Assembly (NCBI GenBank): GCA_013397435.1
Contig: VZRG01000168.1
Span: forward strand, 333,639-397,638
Reading direction: 5' to 3'
Length of the DNA: 64,000 nucleotides
From: Erythrocercus mccallii
Lineage: Eukaryota; Chordata; Aves; Passeriformes; Dicruridae
Positions 39,011 through 51,856 of this stretch are shown here, one piece after another; position 1 is the stretch's first letter; every line of letters begins with the position of its first letter. Both the position numbers and the translations under genes were made by a program. The notes below the pieces were generated by a model, which searched no databases, had not been told where the DNA came from, and was given only the letters and a program-made list of their open reading frames with translations.

Positions 39011-42000
39011 ATGACTGCCAGTTTTAAACAGATTTCCCCTTTAACAATATGTAAATGAAGTGCTTTCCTCAAAGCCAAAAGGGTGTTCTATAAAAGCAAA
39101 ATCCTCCCCAAAAATTATAAAAATGAGGTCAGTACTTTGCCAATAGTTAACATTTTCCATCATCTGGCTTCCAGCCAGTAGATGGGGTCCAGCAGACAGA
39201 TCCTCTTCTATCTGCATCGTCCTATGTCCAATGACTGAGTCCTCACAAGCAGCCAGGGTCATTTATGATTTTTTTTGATCATTTTCCATCTCTTCAATAG
39301 CTGAAAGGCATCTTTCTGTTCTCCAGTGCAGTTCTGCACACTATGATAATATTTTTAAGGATACATTTTATGCATCAGACACTGGATATCTGAGAATTAA
39401 GATTTTAGGTACAATCTTGGAGTGACTGGATATGGGACAGGTGCACATCAGCAAATATAATGCAGGAAGGTTTGGAAAGTTTGAGGACAGAGGATGTTCT
39501 ATCAGCACAAAATGCATTTACTGAAAAGGGAAAGACTGGTTTCTTTTTAAATACTGAAAATGTGGTTTAGTGACAGAAAGCATTATTTGTGTTAATTGAT
39601 TTCTGAATTAAACTGGATTTCAGGGAAAATGATGAAATTAAAAGAATCAATCATAATTCAATATGCCTGCAACTTGCACAGCTCTTTGAAATATTATCCT
39701 GGCATCTTCAGCATTCTGTAATATTATAAATGTAATAGTGGGGTTTTGTCATCTTTTATAATATGGCTAATTCTTGCATTTTGCACTTAAATAGTTTCAA
39801 TTTAAAATGGAAGTTGTACTTCCCTAACCTTATAATTATATATAAACAAGGCTGCAACTCAACAGTCTCAGTCTCTTTATCCTGTAAACAAGATATGACA
39901 GAGGCCCATAAAATATGAATGGAATAGATAAAATTATTAGGAAATTACTTCCTTACAGTACAAGCATCCATCTGTCTAAAAAAAAATCAAAAAAGAAATA
40001 GTATTTCACATCTGTTTAAACTATAGGAGATATTGTCACAGGATGTTTTGGATACCAAATGCTTACTTGAGTTCAAAAAGAGATTACACCGATTAATGAA
40101 AGGAAATCCCTCATAGGCTACTAAACACAAAAATATGGCCTGTGCCTCAGAAATTCAATGAGCCACAGATTACTGGAAGCTAAGAGGGAATATGCTGGGG
40201 TTTTACTGCCATATGTTTACCCTGCTCTTATTCTCTTCTTTAGGTATCTGCTAATAGCCATTAACTGGAGATAGGATATTTTGTAGGATAACCTTTGATC
40301 TGAACCCGCTTTTGCAATTCTCTGTTTACAAGCACATACACAAGTACCATAAAATAAAAGTTCAAGTTATTAATCTTTTACATAGTTATCCTAGTGCAAA
40401 ACTAGAAAATAAGTATGTGACAACTGGAAGGTCACACTGCTTGGTTACAGATCAAATTTGAAGTTGATAATTGCTTATTAAAAACATACATAATCAATTA
40501 AGAGCACCATGTTTTATTAAATGAAAGCCATGTTAACATTGTAATACAGAGCTTCCTTTGATCTGAAATGCTTGGCTTCCTTTACACCAAGCCACAGCAT
40601 GAGCACTGTTCAAGACACAGCTCCCTTAGGAGATGGTTTTCACAACTCCACTGGTTCACATTTCCAACAGCATATATCTCCTGCACTGTGTCAACCACAC
40701 TGGCAGCCAAAAGAAATTTACTACAAGTTGATCTATGCAGTTCAGAGATCAGGATTTTCATAAATTTTTCTAGCCTGCCAGCACAGTGCCCGCAGCAGAA
40801 TCTATGCACTAACTGGAGTCCAAGTACATTACACAAGACACTGTATTTTCATCAGGTCCAAGAAGCTCTTACTTGCCAACTGAATTCTTGAATTTTTATG
40901 TTTGTTTTCCCAAAGATGGAGCTTTATGTGTACACAAATTACAAATATCTCACATGTATGTAGTAATAATCTCCTTACATGTTACTGTACACTAAAACCA
41001 TCTGTTACTTCTGTAAGGGAATTCCACTTGTTATTATTTATCATATGTTCTTTGATGGAAGAACTATTTTCTGCAGAATTTTCGTATGGTACACTGTCTA
41101 CCTTGGTAAATTTGCTACAGAGGTAAAAAAGAATATATTTTAGTTTGACTTCTATTTCTCTGCTGATATGAAGATAACAGTATCAAATTACCACTACTAT
41201 CTACTGTGTTTTTCTACACTTAGTTTTTGCCAAATATTTTCTGCTGCTGGAAGACACAGCTTGGTGGTCACATTTTATCCAGTAATTGGTACATTACATA
41301 TCATATCTAATGTGCTTGAAAACTAAGCTCCCAAGAAATCCTTGTTTTTGCTTCTAAATCTTGCCCTTTTCTAAAATGCTGCACTTGTGCAAGTAGGTCA
41401 ATCTTTAAAGTAGTGCACTCTCAATTTAAACTGGTTTAACACTCCTTTAAATAGGTTTAGATGCATTCAGTAACTTCCCAGAAAAAAAATAACTGCTTTA
41501 AAAAATACTTGAACTAACTTAAGTATATGTAGACAGACAAATGTGAAATCAATTTTGATAAACCAGTGCAATAAGGCCAAAAAGATCCCCCTTTCAGTTT
41601 TGGTACGTAAAGACAGGACATAAGACAGGATTTTTCTTCAAGCTACTAGAAAATTTACAGAGACAGTACTCATCCCAGATACTCCCTGGCAGTGACTTTG
41701 AATTTCATCACAGTAATTTGAAATACTGCCATTGAAAAAAATACTTTGAAAAAGATTTTTGTTGAGGGTTTTGACAGTACAACATCTCCAAAGTACTGCC
41801 ACTCATAGGAAGAAGTCACTGTCCTTTTCTGGATTTAGACACATCATTCATTGTCCATAAATTTTTAATTTAAAAACTGTGAGGGAATATATATCACCTA
41901 AATGGATTGGAGTCATGGGAACAAGGAAATCTCTCCCTAGTCTCAAGACTGGTATATTAAGATTTCTTCCTCTTTCTTTTTTTCTTCACTTTTTTTTTTT

Positions 42001-43718
42001 TACAGTTCAAAAGAAAATAAGGATTTAAATATTTTCTTAATAAGTGCTGGTTTTTCAGATATCTATCGATGCAACATGATTTCCATCTTCTGTTTATTCC
42101 TTTACCATTTTACATCTTCAAGTGTACATATTGTGAACCATTTTCCTGTAAAATCCTATCCAATTTGATTTGCTGTTCCTGGACAGTGTTTCTTCTTCTG
42201 CTGTATTTGCCAAGACACTACCAGAACAACCTGAATTTTAATTGAGACTGCCTAGGAGAACAAGATACTTTATAAAATGCATGAAAAAACCATCCTGTTC
42301 CAAATAATTTAAAAAACTAAGGCCCTTATCTCACCTGAAGTCTAGATAGGCAGATCATAAAGGAAATGGAGTCAACTCTAAGTGAAACAGCCTCCTCCCA
42401 CAGGAACTTGAAAAGTAGTTGTGCTAAATGGGAAACTAGAAGATGAGAGCTGACTGAAGGAAGAGTACAGCCCAATACATACACTTTGTAAAAAATATTG
42501 AAAGAATAGCATTCTCTTTCCTTACTAAAAAAAAAAAAAAAAGGAAAAAAAAGAAAAGTGCATCCTAATTTATCCTCTGGTATCTCTCTCATTCCTTGGC
42601 AAAAGAAATTCTGTCCTTGTTTCCACTGTTTCCCTGTGATGCTAAGTCTATTCTTCTTTCTGACAATATTTCTAGGATCACTTGCAGCACCATGGATGGA
42701 AATTTAAAGAAAAGATCTCCACAGCTCAGCTGGAGTTGAGGTACCAGCCGTACTCAGCTTACAGGGTATTATGAAAGCAAAGAAATATATCCTTGTAGAA
42801 AGCCTGCAAGTGTAAAATTGTATGACAGTAGGCTTTTTCCTGAGCAACGGGCCCATTAGTCTTTACTCCTACAAAAGCTTCATTCATTCTTTCAGGATGA
42901 GGGAGGAGTCAAAGCAGATCTCTTCACAGAACATGATTGATAAGAAGTGAGAACAAAGGCAAGCAGCAATGCTCTGTGCAGTATTTCTATTGCAACTGTC
43001 CTTGGAGTCTTGAGTATTATTAAACCAAAGAAAAATACATGAAAATAGACCAAATATAAGAAAAAAACCCCATCCAATCAACCAAAAACTTGAAGTATGA
43101 AGACACTGCAATTAAGTAGTCAGAATAAATTGCTGTAGTAATTAACTACACTCAGAATACTGATTTTGTATATGATTCCTTATTTGGAATGAAAATTACT
43201 TTAAAAAGGACAACAGTTTATGAAAGCATTTCATTAATTAAAGCCTGTCTTTTCTGATGTAGATAGCATACAAACTGTTTTGATTACAACAGTACAAGGT
43301 GAAGAATGAAGCTAGGACTTTTCAAAAGGACCTTATTTTTGCATTCTAGCTGTTAAGTAAACAAGTTGCTCTGTTTTTGAATCTCTCTGGGATACTAGAA
43401 TAGGAATCAGAGAAAATCAGCCCCTTGGGGTGAGTTAGTTTAATAATAAAAAAAAATCAAATCTTTTTCCCATTCTACCAAATTTCAAATAATACTACAA
43501 GAAGGTGACTATTGGAGCAATGAATCTTAAAACTGACACTCGCCTGGGTAAAATGACTCATAGCTAAGATCACAGGTATATTTTTCAACCTTCTGTTTTT
43601 CAGTGTTGTGAGACTCACCTCAAAATAATAGGAAGCCTAAGAGAGCTGTAAGTCTTTGCTGTCAATCCCAAATGGCATGCATGTCTTCTTTTTCCCCCTG
43701 GAAATTTTTCCCAGGCAG

Positions 43719-43835
43719 AAAAAAACAAAAAACAAAACAAAACAAAAAACAAACAAACAAAAAAAAAGCACCAAACAAAACAACAAAAACAAAACTCCCC
43801 ACAAGAACCAAACCAAACCAAATAAAACCCAAAAC
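43719..43835. repeat. A/C-rich low-complexity tract
   Basis: Runs of (AAAAC)n/(AAAC)n followed by (AACCA)n-like units and aaataaaaccc. Open frames of 62-83 codons on both strands here are artefacts of the composition. Confidence 0.9.
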
Positions 43836-46159
43836 CTGCACGATCCTCGAGGATTCCTAAACACAAGCTAATCAGTCAGACAATGAGGAACACCTGGCCT
43901 ACCTGATAGCTAAAAGTCACCAATCAGTCAAACAGATGCCATGCATTTTCAGATGAAATGCATATATAATGCTGTTTATAGGGTTACAATAACAAGGGTG
44001 TTTTCTCTTGACAACAACTATGACCTATATGATCCATGGTTCCCACAATTTCAACAATGAAACTCAAAGTTGCCAAAATTCTTCAGAGAACTTGCATTGG
44101 TAAGATATTTTTATTAATTTTCATGTATTCTCAAAAAATCTTCCATTTTTAAACTGTGAGTATTCCATTTTTTTAGAAATATGTGCCCCTCAAAAAAGTA
44201 TATATGAGTACACTAAAGTACATAAGTTATTAAATTTGCAGAAAAAAATTCCAATTATAATTCTTAAACATTTGTGATATAGATAGCAAACCTTTTTTAA
44301 TAAAAGTCCAAGGTTCTAAGATAGATAAAAGCAGTTTTAGAGATCGCATCAATTTACTTTCCCTTGATTTTTTTCACCAAAATATATTAAAATTCATTTG
44401 TACAAGCAATAGCTTTTGACAGCTGCTCTACAGAACAATCTCAAAAGCCATATAAAGAAATGAGTGCTATTTTGCACTATGAAAATTGTTTAAGTTAAAG
44501 GAGAATGAGACAGCCAGAAGTTCATCCACTTTCATACAAGGTGTGGAACTGCTCCAAAAGAGTTATCCCGATTAAACTAACATTCTGACTTCAATGTGCC
44601 CATGCCTGTAGATTTTCCTGAGTGCTCGCAGCAATAGCTCCAAAACCACTGAACATTATGTGCAGTGTTGGTCTCCAACGAACATAAAAAACCAGACACA
44701 CAAAATCACCTTCACTTACCTTCACAGTGTTGTGAATATGTACCTGAACTGCACAAACAGAGTGCAGAGTCCCACCAGTGCTTCTTTGAGCTGAACATGT
44801 GAAGAGGATAAATATGAGCTGTCTAATACCACAGTTTTTGCTCCAGTAAGAATCTATGGCTTGTTTCACAAGAAAGAAGTGTCTTGAACCCATTGCACAA
44901 CTGAGGGCTTTCACAGTGCCATACACAGCTCTTGCTTCAACTGACTCTGGCGCAGCAGAAGTATTGCACCCACAGAGTAGTCACAACACCATATTTATAC
45001 TCCTAAAATGCTAAATTAAGGCTTTGTTGCTGACTCCAGGCTACAAATACTGCTACATAAAAAGCTCTGACTTTTACTTGGAAGATTTCAAATGAGGAGA
45101 GGAAAGAAAAGGAATTAAAGTTTCTCATCATTCACAAATCTAGTGCAACAGTGAAATACAACAGTTCTGCACTTCTTGTCATCTATTGTTTTTTGTATGC
45201 CAGAAGCACCCTATTTGTGCGTGTGTGCATCTTCTCTTGTGTATCATTGTTTGCTGAAAAGATGTCTCAAACTTCATGGAACTGGCTTAGAGAGATCTAC
45301 CGTGACAACTGAAGCTGCTTGGAAATAAAACCTGTCACAGCATCCAACACAGAATATGTCTACAGAAAATTTTTTCTTTGATACTATTTTGCTGAGATGA
45401 GAAGTTAGACTTAGCTTTAAATTAGCATTCCCAGATAATGTCAATAATTTAGTCACATTACCTTAAAGCATGGCAATTGCCAGATTTTAGTTGTGAAGAA
45501 TAAATGGTATATTTAGTTTTTGGTAAATTTTAGGTGTGTCAACTGCACTATGCAGTCATTTATTTGACTGTGGGGAATGTACTACTTAAGTAAATTCGAC
45601 ATGTTAAAATCAACAATTCCAAAAGACATCCAGAAGTTTTTGGGAAACACAGATTCTTCTCTTGGAATGGCATCATTAAGATTTGCCTTTAAATGCTGCC
45701 ACTGTATCATCATTGATAAAAACTGAAGACTAGGTTTTATGTACGTTGGTATCCACAGAATTGGTGGATATCTGGAGTAGTTCTTAACCTCTCTTACATC
45801 ACTTATAAAGAATATGCCACATTTTCCCTAAACCTAAATAAGTTTGACAGATTAAAAAATGCAAAACTAAAGTAATTTAGGCAAATATTCACCAGTGCAA
45901 TATTTGAATGATCATGAAGTTTCCTAATAAGAATTCAATGTTTTTCAAGCAAAACATGTTTTCATACTGTAGTACATTCAGACAGATACTTTTCTGCCTT
46001 GGATTCAAAGAGACTAATCAACACAATATATTTCTAAAGTAATGTTAACCAAGGAAAGAAAACCATGTGACTTTAGGAACAGGGGAACATGGAAGTAGTT
46101 CTGTTAGCTGAAAATTCATACCACTTATCTACTTTGTTTAAAATTAAATCATCTCTTAC

Positions 46160-46464
46160 CATCATGATTGGGATTTCCCAAAGTCCATGGCTCATCTGAG
46201 TCAAAATGAGTGTCTCCTCCAATTCCTGGGCCAGGAAAATATGCATGAGCTAAAAATCCTCCCTCCCCATCAAAGGGAGAACTGTCTCCATGAAAACCTG
46301 ATGCAAAAATTATAGTAATATCCACGTCTCTCTTGCCATTTTCCAATTCAATATAAGGAACTTCTTCAAATGTTAGAGGAGTTACATTCTGCCACACATC
46401 GAAGGCACGGCGAATGGCTTTACGGGTTTCAGCATCACCTACTTTTGGAGTGACGTTCTTTATG
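46160..46464 (-). CDS. MMP16: MMP16 exon 4 (catalytic domain, MT-loop and metal sites)
   Basis: A 305-bp coding exon, about residues 135-237. It encodes most of the metzincin catalytic domain upstream of the zinc helix: the strands around AFDVWQNVTPLTFEEV, the membrane-type-specific MT-loop (PYIELENGKRD), and the FHGDSSPFDGEGGFLAHAYF region. That region supplies ligands for the structural zinc and calcium ions, followed by GIGGDTHFDSDEPWTLG. The MT-loop is absent from secreted MMPs and is known in MT1-MMP to help contact proMMP-2/TIMP-2. Here it reads PYIELENG where I recall PYSELENG in human MT3-MMP. There is also Ala for Pro in GDAETRK. The acceptor ends tttctttcag and the donor is gtaaga. 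The exon starts after a phase 2 intron and ends one base into a Gly codon (phase 1). N-V-T sequons occur in KNVTP and QNVTP, but the following Pro disfavours their use. Confidence 0.98.
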
Positions 46465-49400
46465 CTGAAAGAAACAGAGAAACATTACATAGATCAAATT
46501 TAACAGAGTGGTAAGTTACACTTCTAATAACCATTTTCCCCTAATTATTATAAGCTCTGTGCTTTTAACAAAACATGCTAGTCTGGCATTATATACTTTA
46601 GGAAGAGTATTTTTAAATAAGCTGGTGCAAAATTATGACGTCAATCTGTATAGCCCTTTAAGCTAGAACTTATTATGTTAGCTAGCTTACTCCCAGCAGT
46701 ACAAAAAATCTTATATATAGATGATTAAAAATATATTAAAATGAAAAATTCTTAACAGTGGGATAACCAGATTAATCAACCACTGACTGTTTACCTCCTG
46801 GACCACAATTAGAATCCATCACAGTTAAAGAGTGTCATGTTCTTTCTGATCAAAAGAAGAATGTTTTTAGTTAAACGAAATTTTTACTTATTAGTGAGTT
46901 CATTAACAAAAGCAGAACTCCATACTGTGACCTCCAACCAGTATTCATAAAGCTTTGTTGCATTTGCAATTGGATAAATTCCTTATCAGAAACAGTCTTT
47001 TGACTATAAAGGCTAAGATGTCCTTTTATGATCTGACTACATCTGTAAATCTTTCATAAAACTGTAGAATCCATCAGAGAAATCATTTTATAGAAGACAG
47101 TTATGTCCTAACTCAAGAATATGTATTTAAACAGAAATTTCAGTCTCCACTGCTTCAGGTGACATACACATAGTTAGTAAATTATAGTGAAATAATCTCT
47201 AAAAAAAAATCTTTATTTTCATTATTGAATTCAAGAAAAGAATGTCAATAATCAATTTCAGACCTATCCAATTTTCTGCATTATTTCCACTTGATTCATA
47301 TGGGCAGCAAAAACTCTATTAGGTTTGTGTCTGCTTTGAAACTGCTGCAATAAGATTCCCTTTGTTCATTTGACATATGCTTGGCTGAATGTCCAACACA
47401 AATTTCAGAAATTATGTAGTTCTAGAGTACATGTAATATTTTTGTCAGTTTACACAGCATGGCACATTAAAGGAGAACAAATATACTTCCATGAATAAGC
47501 CTCGAATGATTGATTTGTTTGTACATTAAATGTGCTTGATTATATGGTATTTATGTTTCTATATATGGAAACACATCTTTCAAGTGTAATTTTATAGATT
47601 TTCTTCATATATACATTTTGTTAATAGCTGCATGTAGAAAACATAAAGTTACTTATTTGGACTTCCACTCTAAAAGATTTTATTGTATTGTGTCCAATAG
47701 TGCTGTCTAACCAAAGCATGATTTTTTAGCAAGTATGTAGGTTCCAAAGAGATATCAACAAGAGTTATAAGATAATACATTGTAGAGAATCCACTGTTTT
47801 CCTTGATCTTTTATTCCAAAGGTGATTTAATCAATGAATTCATGCTTGTGCCTATTCTATTATTTGCCTGTCTTGTATTATTGGCTATTGCTCTGCCTTT
47901 CTATCTCACATACAAGAGCTTCAAAATTTTCCCCCCTATACAAAGACACTTAAAAGACATTTCTGCACTGCAAAGTCATTATCTTTTTGTTGTCTTAAAG
48001 AAATTAAAATTTTGAACTCTTTAAATCTCTGGTTATAAGACTTTGTCTCCCATCTGTTGAATATTTTCTGTGATTTTCATTCAAACCAAACCAAATTTTT
48101 AATGTTCTTTTTAAACTGGCTCTGTCAGAGCTATAAAACACTGCAGTAGTGATCTTGCTGTCAGAGAGAAAATGTCCTCTGATCTGTAGACATGACCTTA
48201 CTCCACATGCTGTAAATGTCATGTGATTTAAAGTGATTTCTCTGATGCCTTCTCATAATTATTTGCTCATCAGTAATTTTTTGATCAGTGTTGCATTGCT
48301 TTTTCTGTGATTAAAAAATATTGGACACACTGGACCAGCAATCAGCCCTTGCAGAACCCCTCTCTGAAAGCTCCCACCTTTGAAACCTAGGTTTTTTTGA
48401 GATGTTTTAATTAGCAAGTTCATAAACTACTGTCTGTGCCCCTGAGAAAGTACAGCATTTCAGAACCTGTCCTGCAACATGAAATCAAAACCAAATCACA
48501 ATGGCACACTTACACTGTCACTACCAAAACCTTCACTGTTGCTGTGCTAAGAATATCCCCTAAAAGCTGGCAGATGTGGTCTTAGTCCTGCTGTGTGCTC
48601 CCTAAGGCACGTGTATTGCCTGGAGCAGAGCTCTTTGAGGGATTACAGCCTCTGTTATTTGCCATGTATAAGAAATATGGCAAATGAATCAACAGGCTCT
48701 CATAGAAAACAGAGCATGTCTAGAAAAACTAAAATACTGATATAGAAAACGTTCATCTGAAATATACTGCTTTGATTTTTTTGTTGTTGTGTTTTTGTGG
48801 GGTTTTTTTGTATTGAGGAATCTTAGTAATTGGTCAAAGTCTCACTTTGTTCTTAAGTAAACAGAACAAAAAAGGGATCTTCTGCTGTTATATGTGAAAT
48901 GGGGAAATGGATAAAAATGGATTGGAATTTTGGTAAATTGAGTAATTAATTGGTCTAAAAGGGTTTGACTCAAACTTATCATTATAAATTTTCTTGCTTT
49001 TTTTAGCACATTGAATTAAGTTTTAATCAGATTACAATGAGAAATTGAGCCATTTGGTTATTTTCACACTTGCAAGCTAGATTACCTTTGACAGACTTTT
49101 TCATGGGATTCAGCTATTGACTTACTTTTGAAATAGCATCCTACATCTGCAGATTCATTGTAAACTAATACCCTTTCAAAGCATACTTTCTGTATTAAAA
49201 CCAGAGAGATTTCTGGCTTCCAAACCAACATTCTGGAGTGGGCAAGATTATACTGAAAAGTATAGCTTGAAAGATAAATTACTTAAATCAGCAGTTATTC
49301 CTATACAAGAGTATTCACAGAAAACAATTGCCTATTTTTAATGTGTTAAACACAATCCAGGTTCAATGCTAAAAGAGCAAATACCAACACTGTGCAACAC

Positions 49401-51536
49401 AAACATTGAAATTGTCTTGCTGGGAAATTTGCTTAAAATAATTCACCTGTGCAGATGTCTGAAACCCAAGTTATGTTACTTTTCTTTCATGTTGTTTATC
49501 ATTCTACCTCCAAGGGGGAACTACAGTAAAATCAATCCATACAGACAGTATATCAAATACCAGAGATACTAGAACTCATCTTTTAAAAGTCTTCAGTTTA
49601 GACCTATGATTGCAATAGCAATTAAAGTCTCATATGAGCCCTTTCCTACTACATTTAGATCTACATCTTAAATCCAGCAGTCACCTGCAATAGTGGTAAT
49701 TCTCACAGGCAGTAAAAAAAAAGAGAGGAATCAGGTATCTTACACTCAACATGTCCAGATAATGGAGCTCAAATACAAGTAAATGTAGGATGTGACAACT
49801 CAGAACCACTCTCATTGCAAGGTGAAAGCATAGCAAGACAAAGGCTTTCATAATAAAAAACTATATTTTTTTCTAAGCATTGCTTTCCTAGTCTCAATAT
49901 CTAGTGATCATTTCACAGTAAAGAAGTTTAAATGAGAGAAAGATCCAAAGCTGGACCAGACTGGTAGTGCAACTTTATGAAGTGGTTGAAGATCCTGTAA
50001 TTCCTAAACAAAAAGCAACCTATAAGATGAAACATTTATTTTAATACCATTTTACAAACTAATAAACTGACTAATACTTTTTATATATTTTGAGAGCTGT
50101 TATTTTTAGAAAACCACAGCCATGTATCAATTAATTATGCTTTTTGTGGTTATTATTGCTGGTTTTGTATGATTTTCAACCTGAGAGTTACTTCAAGCAT
50201 TGTAAATTTAAAATTGTTCCATGAAAACAATTAGATTTTATCACTCATATGCACTTCTCATGTTGATTTACTATTTCTACAGCTGCCTGAAGAGTCTTGT
50301 TTTGAGAGCGTTATTCTAGAATCCTGAGTCCTATTGATTTCAGAAAAGCTTTGGGTTTTCCTTCTCTTCCTACTCCTTTCCCAAAATATCCTAAAAGAAA
50401 AATTTATCCATGTTTCACTGACATATTTTTGGCTGCCTCAGCTTCAGGAGCCTTGCAAGATTGTCAGGATATACCTCACTTGATTGTGTAAAATCAGTAA
50501 TCTGAAATTTAAATAGATGAAGGAGCAGGAATTTAAACTGAGTAGGTAGAAAGATGCAGTTAATATTCTGTTTGAAGTAAGCTAGTTACCGATGAGTGCT
50601 TGATATGAAACTGTTGAAGTAAAATAAACTGAAACATACATTAAATTTGAATAAGTTGTTGACACAACCTTTTTATTGTCATTGATATAAATCAAACCTA
50701 AACTGAATCAATGTTTTGGGGGTTTATTGTTTTGGTGTTTAGTTGTAGGGTTGTGGTTTTTTTTTCTTTGGTTGGTTTGTTTGTTTGGTTTTTAATCACA
50801 CTGTAACTTTTATTGAAAGTAATAAATCACCTCTGGCTAAAAACATATTTCACTTTGGGTCACCAGTTCTCTACAAATTGCTTTCTATGAAGTTGCTTCA
50901 CTGATCTCTCACTGATATGAGGTTTTTTAACTTCAACTTCTTCCCAGTTTCAGTTTGCTGACTCTTTGTAGCTATAGACTAAGTGCTATCTTGGTTCGTA
51001 TAGCTCTTGCTCAGGTTGATTAAACCTAAACCAGAAGTATTACTTTTGATTTTCTGTGGGTTTGATTTTCAACCTACTGCTGTCATGATTGAAAGAATTT
51101 ATAATTATCTTGTCTCTTCATTTTCATGGATAACATTCTCCTCAACATTCATTAAAATAAGATGAAATGTGAAAGAGATCAGATTCCAAGACAAAAACCC
51201 AAGATTAGCAAAATACTTGAAAGATAAATGTTTTTATAGGAAAGCTATTTTAAAAAATCTGATGTCATAATATGCTACTAGGTAATCGAAAATCAATCAA
51301 ATGCAATATAAACATGGAATGTGTTCTAAATATTACTTTATAGTAATACACTCTAAAATCTTTTTGCTACTATGAACCAAGAGTATTTTCAAAGATTTTT
51401 CTTAATCCAGTATTTCCTTACTTTTTAGTATGGATTTCAAATATCCAATAAAAAATTCTCCATATTCTATACAATATGGACCCTTTAGACTGTAGAAATT
51501 ATATACTGTATTGATAACAAGCCAGATAAGACTTCT

Positions 51537-51570
51537 CTGAAGTTCTGAAGTTCTCATACTGAAGTTCTCA
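51537..51570. repeat. Three copies of a ctgaagttct unit
   Basis: ctgaagttct is followed by an overlapping gaagttctca and, after a short gap, ctgaagttctca. It is a small imperfect tandem array in intron 3. Confidence 0.8.
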
Positions 51571-51819
51571 GCTAGCATTCATTCATTTATATGAACAGCA
51601 TAAAGTTAGAACTGTTCAAATCTTTCATCTTCTTTCAGAAATGAAGTCTAGGATATATCTAACTTGTAAAAGGAAAATTACAATTATCTAGGGCTTGACT
51701 CATTGTCCGTTGAAGTCAAGAAAAAGATTAAAATATTTAGAGGGTTTGGGATGAAGCTATTGGCTATCTACAGCTAAGTTTCCTGCACCAATTTAATTAT
51801 TACATATTGTTGATTGATT

Positions 51820-51856
51820 GATTTTTCTTCCTTCCTTAAGAAAGGAAGAATAAATC
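51820..51856. repeat. Inverted repeat, 14-bp stem with one bulge
   Basis: gattt-ttcttcctt (51820-51833) pairs with aaggaagaa-t-aaatc (51842-51856, T bulged) around an 8-base loop. One arm is polypyrimidine and the other polypurine. Confidence 0.8.

Larger units (their letters stand above)
26762..46159 (-). other. MMP16: MMP16 intron 4
   Basis: A 19,398-bp phase 1 intron separating the MT-loop exon from the zinc-helix exon, the largest complete intron here. It contains a CR1 fragment, an LTR, A/C-rich low-complexity tracts, homopolymers (for example poly-A near 37824 and 42527) and a GC-richer block, all listed separately. The stretches 26800-29690, 29770-33650, 35340-38540, 39015-43715 and 43840-46159 hold AT-rich unique sequence in which I recognise nothing else. 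Confidence 0.95.

Noticed and set aside
43615..43871. Several Lys/Asn-rich or Phe/Cys-rich frames on both strands
   Set aside because: Translation of the A/C-rich low-complexity tract.
46160..46464. Assignment to MMP14, MMP15 or MMP24
   Set aside because: The MT-loop and the METDNFKLPNDDLQGIQ segment of exon 5 match MT3-MMP as I know it. MT1-MMP has a different loop (PYAYIREG) and the others differ around the Met-turn.
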